A stretch of 64,000 nt of DNA from Variovorax paradoxus (lineage in GTDB: Bacteria; Pseudomonadota; Gammaproteobacteria; Burkholderiales; Burkholderiaceae_C): NCBI RefSeq assembly GCF_902712855.1, contig NZ_LR743507.1, positions 1,536,001 through 1,600,000 on the forward strand, given 5' to 3'. A program made the translations under genes and the position numbers. Positions 35,074 through 43,422 of this stretch are shown here, one piece after another (position 1 is the first letter of the stretch; every line of letters begins with the position of its first letter). The notes under the pieces are model-generated. The model was not told the DNA's origin. It ran no database searches and saw only the letters and a program-made list of their open reading frames with translations.

Positions 35074-35949
35074 TTGAAACGTATCCTTCTGTTCGTCCTG
35101 ACCAACGTGATGGTGGTTGCGGTGCTGGGCGTGGTCGCCAGCCTGCTCGGCGTCAACCGGTTCCTGACGGCCAACGGCCTCAACCTGGGCGCGCTGCTCG
35201 GTTTCGCGCTGGTGATGGGTTTCGGCGGCGCGATCATCTCGCTGCTCATCAGCAAGCCGATGGCCAAGTGGACCACCGGCCTGCACATGATCGACAACCC
35301 CCAGACGCCCGACGAGGCCTGGATCGTCGGCACCGTGCGCAAGTTCGCCGACAAGGCCGGCATCGGCATGCCCGAGGTCGGCATCTTCGAGGGCGAACCC
35401 AATGCCTTCGCGACCGGCGCATTCAAGAACTCGTCGCTGGTGGCGGTGTCCACCGGCCTGCTGCAGAACATGACGCGCGAAGAGGTCGAGGCCGTCATCG
35501 GCCACGAGGTGGCGCACATCGCCAACGGCGACATGGTCACGATGACGTTGATCCAGGGCGTGATGAACACCTTCGTCGTGTTCCTGTCGCGCGTGATCGG
35601 CTATGCGGTCGACAGCTTCCTGCGCCGCGGCGACGACCGTTCGTCGGGCCCCGGCATCGGCTACTACGTGAGCACCATCGTGCTCGACATCGTCCTCGGT
35701 TTCGCGGCAGCGATGGTGGTGGCCTGGTTCTCGCGCCATCGCGAGTTCCGCGCCGATGCTGGCGCCGCCGCGCTCATGGGCCAGAAGCAGCCGATGATCA
35801 ACGCCCTTGCGCGCCTGGGTGGCCTGCCCGCCGGCGAACTGCCGAAGGCGGTGGAAGCGATGGGCATCACCGGCAGCATCGGCAAGCTGTTCGCCACGCA
35901 CCCGCCGATCGAGGAACGCATCGCTGCGCTGCAGAGCGCGCAGCGTTGA
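35074..35949 (+). CDS. htpX: Membrane zinc protease HtpX
   Basis: 291 residues from a TTG start with GGAGA upstream; the N-terminus MKRILLFVLTNVMVVAVLGV is typical. Two N-terminal helices and two further helices surround the M48 peptidase core. The zinc site is HEVAH at 144-148 with the third ligand Glu in HREFRADAGAAALMG. HtpX degrades misfolded membrane proteins under envelope stress. It follows the IgaA-like gene by 190 bp and ends just before a strong terminator. Confidence 0.96.
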   Translation: MKRILLFVLTNVMVVAVLGVVASLLGVNRFLTANGLNLGALLGFALVMGFGGAIISLLISKPMAKWTTGLHMIDNPQTPDEAWIVGTVRKFADKAGIGMPEVGIFEGEPNAFATGAFKNSSLVAVSTGLLQNMTREEVEAVIGHEVAHIANGDMVTMTLIQGVMNTFVVFLSRVIGYAVDSFLRRGDDRSSGPGIGYYVSTIVLDIVLGFAAAMVVAWFSRHREFRADAGAAALMGQKQPMINALARLGGLPAGELPKAVEAMGITGSIGKLFATHPPIEERIAALQSAQR

Positions 35950-35970
35950 GCTGAACGGCAGCATGAAATA

Positions 35971-36004
35971 AAAAGGGGCTGGTCGATGGACCAGCCCCTT
36001 TTTT
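35971..36004. terminator. Bidirectional Rho-independent terminator after htpX
   Basis: A perfect 10-bp stem GGGGCTGGTC/GACCAGCCCC with a 4-nt loop at 35975-35998 is flanked by an A run on the left and a T run on the right. It serves htpX on the plus strand and the lipoprotein gene ending at 36031 on the minus strand. Confidence 0.95.
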
Positions 36005-36030
36005 CGTTGGCAGAAGCGGGTGTCGTTGGC

Positions 36031-36573
36031 TCAGAGATCGAGTGCCGAGATGGCTTGCAGCCCCTGCTTGATGTTGTTGCGTGCGGCACCTTCCACCGAC
36101 ATGCGCAGACGCGTCGTGCCCACAAGCGAATCGAACGCGCCACCTGTGTAGGTCGACTTGATGACCTGGCGCATGGCCACCGACTTGTCGGAAACCTTGA
36201 TGAGCGTCCAGCCCGCTTCCATGTCGACCGTGAACGCAGCGCCGAAGGTGGGCTTGTTCAACCTAGTAATCGAGACCGACAGCTCGTAGTCGCCGCTCTT
36301 GCCCTTGACGACTTCCTTGAACAATGCCGTCTTGGTGACCGACTGCTCGATGGCCGTGCGCAGATCGTCATTGCTGATGTCCGCGCTCCAGAGGGGATTC
36401 GTCTCATTGCCGCCGCCGGTCTTGACCGAAAGCGAATACGGCAGCTTCTTGCTCGAAGCAATGCTGGTGGCCGTCATGGCGTCGCGATTGGCCGGCGAGG
36501 CGCAACCAGCGAGCATGACGACAGCGGCGAGGGCAGCCAGCGCAGCAGCGCGGCGAAAGGCTTGATGGATCAT
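36031..36573 (-). CDS. Putative lipoprotein, 180 residues
   Basis: No named family recognised. A signal peptide with lipobox MLAGC marks it as a lipoprotein; the mature part starts ASPANRDAMTATSIASSKKL and contains WTLIKVSDKSVAMRQVIKST, giving a secreted beta-rich look. The ATG overlaps the stop of the upstream lipoprotein gene by 4 nt (ATGA), so the two are co-translated and may form a complex. The gene ends at the shared terminator with htpX. A longer frame start at 36750 lies inside the neighbour and is rejected. Confidence 0.8.
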   Translation of the reverse strand: MIHQAFRRAAALAALAAVVMLAGCASPANRDAMTATSIASSKKLPYSLSVKTGGGNETNPLWSADISNDDLRTAIEQSVTKTALFKEVVKGKSGDYELSVSITRLNKPTFGAAFTVDMEAGWTLIKVSDKSVAMRQVIKSTYTGGAFDSLVGTTRLRMSVEGAARNNIKQGLQAISALDL

Positions 36574-37013
36574 TTCTGCGTTGCCGATTCTTTGAAGATA
36601 TTGCCAACCACTTCGTCGACCATTTCCTGTGGTGACAGGCGTGTGAGCGAGGTGTGGAACGAGTTGCCCGTGGCCAGGGGAAAGTCGGATTTCGGGTCTC
36701 GCACCGTCACCGTGAGTTCGAGCAGGTACATCGAGAGATCCCACATCCACTTGTCGACGTAGGTGACGACGGCGTCGACCTGTTCGGCTGACTTGCTGTC
36801 TTCCGTGACCTGCAGGCCGCGTTTGCGCAGGTTGCCGGCGATCAGCTTGTGGATCGTGCCGTCTTCACCTTCGAGCTGCTTGACCTGCACCACGCGCAGT
36901 TTGTCGAGATTCGCTGAGGGATCGACGGTGGCCGTTGCGCGATTGACGGCACAGCCGCTCGTGAACAGGGACACGGCCGCGGCTGCAAGGAGCAGCCTGA
37001 TGACTCTTTTCAA
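36570..37013 (-). CDS. Putative lipoprotein, 147 residues
   Basis: Signal peptide with lipobox FTSGC. The mature part contains LRVVQVKQLEGEDGTIHKLI, GNLRKRGLQV and VDAVVTYVDKWMWDLSMYLL. It looks like small outer-membrane or periplasmic lipoproteins that bind a partner, but no family is assigned. The start is a TTG with a strong GGAGGAGA site 7 nt upstream, partly hidden in a hairpin. It is 4-nt coupled to the following lipoprotein gene. Confidence 0.8.
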   Translation of the reverse strand: MKRVIRLLLAAAAVSLFTSGCAVNRATATVDPSANLDKLRVVQVKQLEGEDGTIHKLIAGNLRKRGLQVTEDSKSAEQVDAVVTYVDKWMWDLSMYLLELTVTVRDPKSDFPLATGNSFHTSLTRLSPQEMVDEVVGNIFKESATQK

Positions 37014-37020
37014 TTAACGT

Positions 37021-37043
37021 TCTCCTCCGCCCGACATGGGCGG
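37021..37043 (-). promoter_or_regulatory. Hairpin overlapping the Shine-Dalgarno site of the lipoprotein pair
   Basis: On the transcript CCGCCC-ATGTC-GGGCGG forms a 6-bp GC stem whose 3' arm runs directly into the GGAGGAGA ribosome-binding site. Together with the TTG start this suggests translational control or at least lowered initiation. Confidence 0.45.
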
Positions 37044-37145
37044 AAGGGAATGTAACTGGAAATGTATAAAAACGTTTCTGCTGCAGCAAAGGTGCGGCGT
37101 CGCCACACCTTACAGCCAGCGCAATGATGATCGGCCGGTGGCCGC

Positions 37146-38180
37146 TCAATTGCCGGTGGCCGCGGGACCCGAAGGTTCAGCGGGTTGAGCAGGTGCTTCC
37201 TCTACTGGCTGCGCGACAACGGCCGCTTCGGCAGAAGGCGTCGCCACTTCAGCTCCAGCCGCTGCCTCCGCGGCCGCCTGCGCCTTCTTCTGGTCGTTGC
37301 GCACGCGTTGCAGCGTGCGCGCCACGTCACCGGGCTTCATGCCGTACATCTCGGCGAATTCCTGCTCGCTGCGGCCGCTGGCCTCGAAGGCGCGCAGCAG
37401 GGCTTCGCGCTTGGCGGCCTGCTGGGCGAGTTCGGCCAGGGCCTCGTCGACCACCGCATTGGCGTTCGCGTCGCGCGAGCGCACGAGCACTGCGTAGGCT
37501 TCGCGGTCGAGTCCCGAGGCCTCGACGGCCTTGGCGATGCGCGCCACCAGCTGCGGGCGCAGGTCGGCGGCGGCGTTGCCGTTGTCGTTGTTGCCGTTGC
37601 GATGGGCACGGCGGCGATGCAGCTCGAGGATGGCGTGGTGCACATGCTCGGGCGCGACCGGGTCGAGCGCGTTGCCGTCGAGGTCGTGGCGTGCCAGGCC
37701 GGCAGCCACCGACTCGAGGTAGCGCGTGGAGCGCGCGTGCTGGCCCATGGCGATCTTCAGGTCTTCGGCCTTGAAGTCTTCGGGGTGGCGGGCGAGCAGC
37801 TCTTCGTACACGCCGAGCTTCAGCGGCACGAAGCGCGCGCCGAAGAGTTGCGGGTACAGCTCGAACAGGCGCTCCAGCACCGGATTGACCTTGCGCGGCG
37901 TGCGCTGCGGCGATTGCTGCGAGGGCTGTTGCGCCTTCTGCTGCCGCGGTTGCGGCTGGCCGGCCTGCTGCACGCGCTGGCCGCGGCCGCCGCCCGCGTT
38001 CTTCTGCCGCGGCGGACGCGATGCCTGCTGCGGCTGCTGTGCTTGCTGCTCGGGCGCGTCGGCACCGGTGCCGGTTCCTGCACCGGCCTGCAGCTGCTTC
38101 AGCTGGTCGGCCATGTCCAGTTGCTGGCGCCGGGGCGCACGGGCGTTGGTCTTGGGGGTGGCGGTGGAAGCGTCGGTCAT
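37146..38180 (-). CDS. ProQ/FinO-domain RNA-binding protein
   Basis: 344 residues. A Gln/Pro/Arg-rich disordered N-terminus (about 20-95) precedes a ProQ/FinO domain with PVLERLFELYPQLFGARFVP, LKLGVYEELLARHPEDFKAE and STRYLESVAAGLARHDLDG. A helical C-terminal segment follows, ending in an Ala/Glu-rich tail. ProQ proteins bind small RNAs and mRNA 3' ends. The C-terminus is longer than in E. coli ProQ. It stands alone, 132 bp upstream of the lipoprotein pair. Confidence 0.92.
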   Translation of the reverse strand: MTDASTATPKTNARAPRRQQLDMADQLKQLQAGAGTGTGADAPEQQAQQPQQASRPPRQKNAGGGRGQRVQQAGQPQPRQQKAQQPSQQSPQRTPRKVNPVLERLFELYPQLFGARFVPLKLGVYEELLARHPEDFKAEDLKIAMGQHARSTRYLESVAAGLARHDLDGNALDPVAPEHVHHAILELHRRRAHRNGNNDNGNAAADLRPQLVARIAKAVEASGLDREAYAVLVRSRDANANAVVDEALAELAQQAAKREALLRAFEASGRSEQEFAEMYGMKPGDVARTLQRVRNDQKKAQAAAEAAAGAEVATPSAEAAVVAQPVEEAPAQPAEPSGPAATGN

Positions 38181-38228
38181 GCGGGGGCGCTGTAATGGAT
38201 TGGAAGGAGAAAGTCCGGCGCGGCGCGA

Positions 38229-38852
38229 TCAGCGCGGCCGGAACATCCTGAAGAGATTGTCGCGGCTGACTTCGAAGTAGTCGGCCGGGCCGCCGCCACG
38301 CAGGATCGGCTGCGCCGCGGCGGTGTCGTAAATGCCGTCCTTCAGCAGGTGGCGCGCGATGTGCACGCCCACCACCTCGCCGAGGACCAGCCACGTGGAA
38401 ACGGGCACGCCGTCCACGCCTTCGAGCTGCAGGATCTGCGTGAGCCGGCACTCGAACGACACCGGGCTCTCGGCCACGCGCGGCACGGCGATGCATTGCG
38501 ATGCGGCGGTCGTGAGTCCGGCCAGCTCGAACTCGTTCACCTCCGGCGGCACGGCCGCGCAGGAGCGGTTCATCTGCTCGGCCAGAGGGCGCGTTGCGAG
38601 GTTCCAGCCGAACTCCCGCGTCTGGCGGATGTTGTGCAGGCTGTCCTTGGCGCCGATGCTGGCGAAGCCGACGATCGGCGGCGTGTAGTTGAAGGCGTTG
38701 AAGAAGCTGTAGGGCGCGAGGTTGAGCACGCCGTTCGCGTCCTGCGACGAGATCCAGCCGATCGGGCGCGGCCCGACCATCGCGTTGAACGGGTCGTGCG
38801 GCAGGCCGTGGCCCTTGGCGGGTTCGTAGAAGTGGAAGTCGTCGCCGGCCAT
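38229..38852 (-). CDS. Flavin reductase family (FMN-binding split-barrel) protein
   Basis: 207 residues. MVGPRPIGWISSQDANGVLN followed by APYSFFNAFNYTPPIVGFA are hallmarks of the flavin reductase-like family, which binds FMN and often reduces it with NAD(P)H for a partner oxygenase. No oxygenase is adjacent. It starts 35 bp after the VUT transporter stop and may be co-transcribed with it. The exact substrate is unknown. Confidence 0.9.
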   Translation of the reverse strand: MAGDDFHFYEPAKGHGLPHDPFNAMVGPRPIGWISSQDANGVLNLAPYSFFNAFNYTPPIVGFASIGAKDSLHNIRQTREFGWNLATRPLAEQMNRSCAAVPPEVNEFELAGLTTAASQCIAVPRVAESPVSFECRLTQILQLEGVDGVPVSTWLVLGEVVGVHIARHLLKDGIYDTAAAQPILRGGGPADYFEVSRDNLFRMFRPR

Positions 38853-38887
38853 CGGGAGGTCTCGGTGTCGTGTGGGCGTCCGGCGGC

Positions 38888-39445
38888 TCAGGCCGAGGCC
38901 CGCGCCGCCTGACGGCCGATCAGCAGCCGGAATGGCAGCAGCATCAGCACGCCCACGGCAAGCTTCACCGCCAGGTCGCCCAGCGCCCAGGTGAGCCAGG
39001 GGCCGTCGGTGCCCGCGAAGGCGATGCCCCAGAACACGATGCTGTCGAGCACCGCGGCGATCACCGTGGCCACCAGCGGCGCACGCCACCACAGGCCGCG
39101 GCGCAGGCGATCGAACACGCCGATGTCGAGCAGCTGCGAGGCGATGAAGGCCAGCCCCGAGGCGGCCGCGATGCGCACCGGCGCCAGCAGCAGCGACACG
39201 CCCACCGCCACCGCGAAGCCGACCCAGGCCACGCGGCGCGCCATGCCGGGACCGAAGCGCCGGTTGACCAGGTCGCTCACGAGGTAGGCCACAGGGTAGG
39301 TGAATGCGCCCCACGTCAGCCAGTCGTTGAGCGCGAACTGCACGAGGATGTTGGAGGCCAGCACCACCGCGGCCATGGCGAGCGTGGCGGCGGTGAAGTG
39401 GCCGAGCGTGGCGCGCTCAAAGCGGATGGGGTGGACAGCGTGCAT
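38888..39445 (-). CDS. VUT/YhhQ-family queuosine-precursor transporter
   Basis: 185 residues with about six membrane helices. FTYPVAYLVSDLVNRRFGP is the typical conserved loop, and IAAASGLAFIASQLLDIGVF and AVLDSIVFWGIAFAGT follow. E. coli YhhQ imports queuosine precursors (preQ0/preQ1) for tRNA modification. The start gives MHAVHPIRFERA. The gene lies 8 bp after the FAD oxidoreductase gene, implying one transcript. Confidence 0.88.
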   Translation of the reverse strand: MHAVHPIRFERATLGHFTAATLAMAAVVLASNILVQFALNDWLTWGAFTYPVAYLVSDLVNRRFGPGMARRVAWVGFAVAVGVSLLLAPVRIAAASGLAFIASQLLDIGVFDRLRRGLWWRAPLVATVIAAVLDSIVFWGIAFAGTDGPWLTWALGDLAVKLAVGVLMLLPFRLLIGRQAARASA

Positions 39446-39453
39446 GGCCTGTG

Positions 39454-41100
39454 TCAGACGTTCGCCGTGCGTTCGCGTTCGGACGCTGCCAGCACGCTGT
39501 GCGCCACGGCCTCGGCCACCTTGATGCCGTCCACGCCGGCCGACAGGATGCCGCCTGCGTAGCTCGCGCCTTCGCCGGCGGGGTACAGGCCGCGCACGTT
39601 CAGGCTCTGGAAGTCGTCGCCGCGCGTGATGCGGATCGGCGAGGAGGTGCGCGTCTCGACGCCGGTGAGCACCGCGTCGTGCGTGTCGAAGCCCTTGATC
39701 TTGCGGCCGAACGCGGGAAACGCCTCGCGCATCGCCTCGATGGCATAGGCCGGCAGGGCCTTGTGCAGGTCGGTGGGTGTCACGCCGGGCTTGTAGGAAG
39801 GCGTCACGCTGCCGAGCGCGGTGGAGGGCTTGCCCGCGATGAAGTCGCCCACCAGCTGGCCCGGCGCGCGGTAGTCGCCGCCGCCGAGCACGAAAGCGTT
39901 GCTCTCGAGCTCGCGCTGCAGCGCGATGCCGGCGAGTGCATCGCCGGGGAAGTCGCGCGGGTCGATGCCCACCACGATGCCCGCGTTGGCGTTGCGCTCG
40001 TTGCGCGAGTACTGGCTCATGCCGTTGGTGACCACGCGGCCCGGCTCGCTGGTGGCCGCGACCACGGTGCCGCCGGGGCACATGCAGAAGCTGTAGACCG
40101 AGCGCCCGTTGCTGGCGTGGTGCACCAGCTTGTAATCGGCCGCACCGAGCAGCGGATGGCCCGCATGGCGGCCCCAGCGCGCGCGGTCGATCAGGCCCTG
40201 CGGATGCTCGACGCGGAAGCCGATGGAGAAGGGCTTGGCCTCGATATGCACGCCGCGCGCATGCAGCATCTCGAAGGTGTCGCGCGAACTGTGGCCCAGC
40301 GCCATCACCACGTGGTCGGCGCGCAGCTCGCTGCTCTGGCCGGTGGTCTGGTCGAGCACGGTGAGGCCGCGAAGGTGGCCGTTCTCGATGTGCACGTCGG
40401 TCACGCGCTGCTCGAAGCGGATCTCGCCGCCCAGCGCCACGATCTGCTCGCGGATGTTCTCCACCACCTTCACCAGCTTGAAGGTGCCGATGTGCGGATG
40501 CGCGACGTAGAGGATCTCGGGCGGCGCGCCGGCCTTCACGAACTCTTCCATCACCTTGCGGCCCAGGAAGCGCGGGTCCTTGATCTGGCTGTAGAGCTTG
40601 CCGTCCGAGAAGGTGCCGGCGCCGCCTTCGCCGAACTGCACGTTCGACTCGGGGTTCAGCGTGCTCTTGCGCCACAGGCCCCAGGTGTCGCGGGTGCGCT
40701 GGCGCACGGTCTTGCCGCGTTCGAGCACGATGGGCCGGAAGCCCATCTTCGCGAGCATCAGCGCCGCGAAGATGCCGCAGGGGCCGAAGCCGATGACCAC
40801 CGGGCGCGACACGCCGTCGGGCGCATCGGCCGGCGGCGTGTAGCGCATGTCGGGCGCGTTCTGGATGTGCGGATGGCCCGCGTGCTTCGCGAGCAGCGCG
40901 GCTTCGAGCGTCGCGTCCTTCAGCTGCACGTCGCAGATGTAGACGGTGAGCAGTTCCACCTTGCGCGCATCGAAGCTGCGCTTGTAGACGGTGTGGGATT
41001 CGATCGCGTCGAGCGGAACGTCGAGCGTTCTTGCGATCAGTGCGGCCAGCGCGTCGGGCGCGTGGTCGAGCGGGAGTTTGAGTTCGGAGATTCTCAGCAT
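39454..41100 (-). CDS. FAD-dependent oxidoreductase (COG2509-like)
   Basis: 548 residues. The dinucleotide-binding motif is GFGPCGIFAALMLAKMGFRP near residue 105; NVQFGEGGAGTFSDGKLYSQ and the closing GLYPAGEGASYAGGILSAGV fit the uncharacterised FAD-dependent dehydrogenase group. About 100 N-terminal residues precede the FAD domain. An in-frame TTG 6 bp upstream is possible, but the ATG at 41100 fits. The reaction is unknown. It is followed closely by the YhhQ-like transporter and preceded by a hairpin-repeat copy after cysK. Confidence 0.9.
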   Translation of the reverse strand: MLRISELKLPLDHAPDALAALIARTLDVPLDAIESHTVYKRSFDARKVELLTVYICDVQLKDATLEAALLAKHAGHPHIQNAPDMRYTPPADAPDGVSRPVVIGFGPCGIFAALMLAKMGFRPIVLERGKTVRQRTRDTWGLWRKSTLNPESNVQFGEGGAGTFSDGKLYSQIKDPRFLGRKVMEEFVKAGAPPEILYVAHPHIGTFKLVKVVENIREQIVALGGEIRFEQRVTDVHIENGHLRGLTVLDQTTGQSSELRADHVVMALGHSSRDTFEMLHARGVHIEAKPFSIGFRVEHPQGLIDRARWGRHAGHPLLGAADYKLVHHASNGRSVYSFCMCPGGTVVAATSEPGRVVTNGMSQYSRNERNANAGIVVGIDPRDFPGDALAGIALQRELESNAFVLGGGDYRAPGQLVGDFIAGKPSTALGSVTPSYKPGVTPTDLHKALPAYAIEAMREAFPAFGRKIKGFDTHDAVLTGVETRTSSPIRITRGDDFQSLNVRGLYPAGEGASYAGGILSAGVDGIKVAEAVAHSVLAASERERTANV

Positions 41101-41153
41101 GGCCAAAGGCTTGTGACTATCAAGCAGCGCACCATTTTAGCTTCGTCGTTCGT

Positions 41154-41249
41154 GGAACACCGAGGAACCGGCTTTGCCGGGCCTCAGGTGTTGCCCCCGG
41201 TAGGGGGGAGGCGAAGCGGACACGAAGTGCCGCGCAGCCTGGGGGCGAG
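41154..41249 (-). repeat. Dispersed hairpin repeat, copy between cysK and the FAD oxidoreductase gene
   Basis: Same unit and same orientation as copies 1 and 2; on the minus strand it begins 5 nt after the cysK stop codon. A few substitutions and single-base insertions distinguish it, but the CCCCC/GGGGG hairpin and AACACC/GGTGTT arms remain. Confidence 0.85.
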
Positions 41250-41254
41250 CCAGA

Positions 41255-42175
41255 TCAGGCTGGAAGGAAGCCTTCGACGGACAAGTAGCGCTCGCCGGTG
41301 TCGTAGTTGAAGCCCAGCACCACCGCGTCGGGTGCCAGCGAGGGCAGCTTCTGGGCGATGGCTGCGAGCGTCGCGCCGGACGAGATGCCCACCAGCATGC
41401 CTTCTTCCTGCGCGCAGCGGCGCGCCATCTCGCGCGCCGGTTCGGCGTCGACCTGCAGCACGCCGTCGAGCAGCGAGGTGTCGAGGTTTTTCGGGATGAA
41501 GCCCGCGCCGATGCCCTGAATGGGGTGCGGCGACGGTGCGCCGCCGGAGATCACCGGCGAGGCCACCGGTTCCACCGCGAACACCTGCAGCTTCGGCCAC
41601 TTCTTCTTCAGCACCTTCGCCACGCCGGTGATGTGGCCGCCGGTGCCCACGCCGGTGATGAGCACATCGATGCCGTCAGGGAAGTCGGCCGCGATTTCCT
41701 CGGCCGTGGTGCGCACGTGCACGTCGACGTTGGCGGGGTTGTTGAACTGCTGCGGCATCCACGCACCGGGCGTGCCGGCCACGATTTCCTCGGCGCGGGC
41801 GATGGAGGCCTTCATGCCGCCGGCGCGCGGCGTCAGGTCGAAGGTGGCGCCGTAGGCCAGCATCAGCCGGCGGCGCTCGACCGACATGCTGTCGGGCATC
41901 ACCAGGATCAGCTTGTAGCCCTTGACGGCAGCGACCATGGCCAGGCCGATGCCGGTGTTGCCCGAGGTGGGCTCGACGATGGTGCCGCCGGGCTTGAGCG
42001 CGCCGCTCTTCTCGGCGTCTTCCACCATCGAGAGCGCGATGCGGTCCTTGATCGAGCCGCCGGGGTTGGCGCGTTCGGACTTGATCCAGACCTGCTGCTT
42101 CGCGTTGCCGAACAGCCGGTTGATGCGGATGTGCGGCGTGTTGCCGATGGTCTCGAGGATGTTCTGGGCCTTCAT
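41255..42175 (-). CDS. cysK: Cysteine synthase (O-acetylserine sulfhydrylase)
   Basis: 306 residues. The PLP Lys is in NPGGSIKDRIALSMVEDAEK; TSGNTGIGLAMVAAVKGYKL and GVGTGGHITGVAKVL bind the substrate and phosphate, and VGISSGATLAAIAQKL is typical near the end. It makes cysteine from O-acetylserine and sulfide. The ATG has AGGAGA upstream. CysK is preferred over CysM from overall motif look, though the distinction is not certain by eye. Confidence 0.92.
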   Translation of the reverse strand: MKAQNILETIGNTPHIRINRLFGNAKQQVWIKSERANPGGSIKDRIALSMVEDAEKSGALKPGGTIVEPTSGNTGIGLAMVAAVKGYKLILVMPDSMSVERRRLMLAYGATFDLTPRAGGMKASIARAEEIVAGTPGAWMPQQFNNPANVDVHVRTTAEEIAADFPDGIDVLITGVGTGGHITGVAKVLKKKWPKLQVFAVEPVASPVISGGAPSPHPIQGIGAGFIPKNLDTSLLDGVLQVDAEPAREMARRCAQEEGMLVGISSGATLAAIAQKLPSLAPDAVVLGFNYDTGERYLSVEGFLPA

Positions 42176-42251
42176 GGAATGGGATCTCCTTGGGTCGATG
42201 CGTTGGTGTCGGACGGATAGCGCGCATTGTGAGACCAGCCCGCTTCGTTTT

Positions 42252-43316
42252 TCAGCGCGAGGGTGTTGCGGCAGGCAACAGCCGCCCGCGAAGCAGCAGG
42301 CCCAGCGTCTTCAGAACCAGCAGGCCGACGATGAGGTTGGCGGCCGCGAACGAGGCCGGGGCGATCCATTCGAGCGGGCCGCCGGCACCGGCAGCCAGCA
42401 GCCGCATCGCCAGCGTCGGCAGCGCAGCCACGCCGAAGCTGAAGGCCCAGTACGAGGGCGCGAACGGCTGCCGCGCGATCCACGGCAGCAGCCGAAGCAG
42501 CAGCAGCGCCTGGTACAGGCCGTAGCCCAGCAGGATCTGCGCGAACAGGTCGGGCACGCCGCCGTTCAGGCTCAGGTAGGTCACGCCGCCGACCACCGCC
42601 GGTGCGAGCTGGATACCGAGCACCGGGCGCTGCGCTTCGGGCATCGGCGGCTGCAGCGCGGCGCGGCCCAGGATCAGCGACTCGATCGCCAGCCACGAGA
42701 ACAGCCCCGCGCCGAAGAACAGCATGCCCAGGTGCGGCCAGCCGAAGCTGGCGGCCGCCGTGCCGGCCACGAAGTTCTGCGCCACCGCCGGCAGGTAGAT
42801 GGCCGGCGTGACCGTCTCGGGCTGGCGCCCGCCCTGCCACACGCGGCCGTAGAGCCACAGGCCGAGCACGAGCTGCGCCGTGACGGCCACGGCGAACACG
42901 GCCAGCGCCACGGGTCGCGACCAGGGCAGCAGCGCCATCGCCGCAAGCATGCTGGCCACCGGACCCAGCGCCGCGAACGACGACTGCACCGGATGGTTCA
43001 TCTCGGCGCGCGCCTCGTCGCCGCGGTGCAGCCACTTCCATGCATACAGCGCCAGCAGGGCGAACCACACCGCGATGCCGCTCCAGGTCACGGCGTGTTC
43101 GATGTCGCGCGGCAGATGCCACAGTGGCGTGGCCACGCGCCAGGCGTTGCCCATCGCGAGCAGGCCGACGGCGATGCCGAAGAAGGAGGCCGGGATGGCG
43201 GGCACCGCGGTCGCCGCGGAGTGCGCAGCGGGCGACCGCGCGGCCGGGGCGGCGGTGAGGGCGGGAAGTGATGGAAGTGTGGGAAGGGCGGAAGGAGCGG
43301 CACGATCGGAATTCAT
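42252..43316 (-). CDS. TDT-family transporter (TehA-like, tellurite resistance/dicarboxylate)
   Basis: 354 residues with about ten membrane helices, preceded by a Pro/Ala-rich N-terminus. IPASFFGIAVGLLAMGNAWR at the start of the first helix is characteristic, and LLGYGLYQALLLLRLLPWIA is a later one. TDT proteins are anion channels or transporters related to SLAC1. The start at 43316 has GAGGTGA upstream; a longer frame crosses the AraC promoter. It is divergent from the AraC regulator at 43423, a probable control pair. Confidence 0.88.
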   Translation of the reverse strand: MNSDRAAPSALPTLPSLPALTAAPAARSPAAHSAATAVPAIPASFFGIAVGLLAMGNAWRVATPLWHLPRDIEHAVTWSGIAVWFALLALYAWKWLHRGDEARAEMNHPVQSSFAALGPVASMLAAMALLPWSRPVALAVFAVAVTAQLVLGLWLYGRVWQGGRQPETVTPAIYLPAVAQNFVAGTAAASFGWPHLGMLFFGAGLFSWLAIESLILGRAALQPPMPEAQRPVLGIQLAPAVVGGVTYLSLNGGVPDLFAQILLGYGLYQALLLLRLLPWIARQPFAPSYWAFSFGVAALPTLAMRLLAAGAGGPLEWIAPASFAAANLIVGLLVLKTLGLLLRGRLLPAATPSR

Positions 43317-43422
43317 TCTGTTCACCTCGTGAAGACGTTGAATGAACTTTAGGCCGGCGCATTGGGATTTTGAATGCCAGAATGTCTCGAAGAATTGCTT
43401 CAGCGTCTCACGCCCGATTGCC

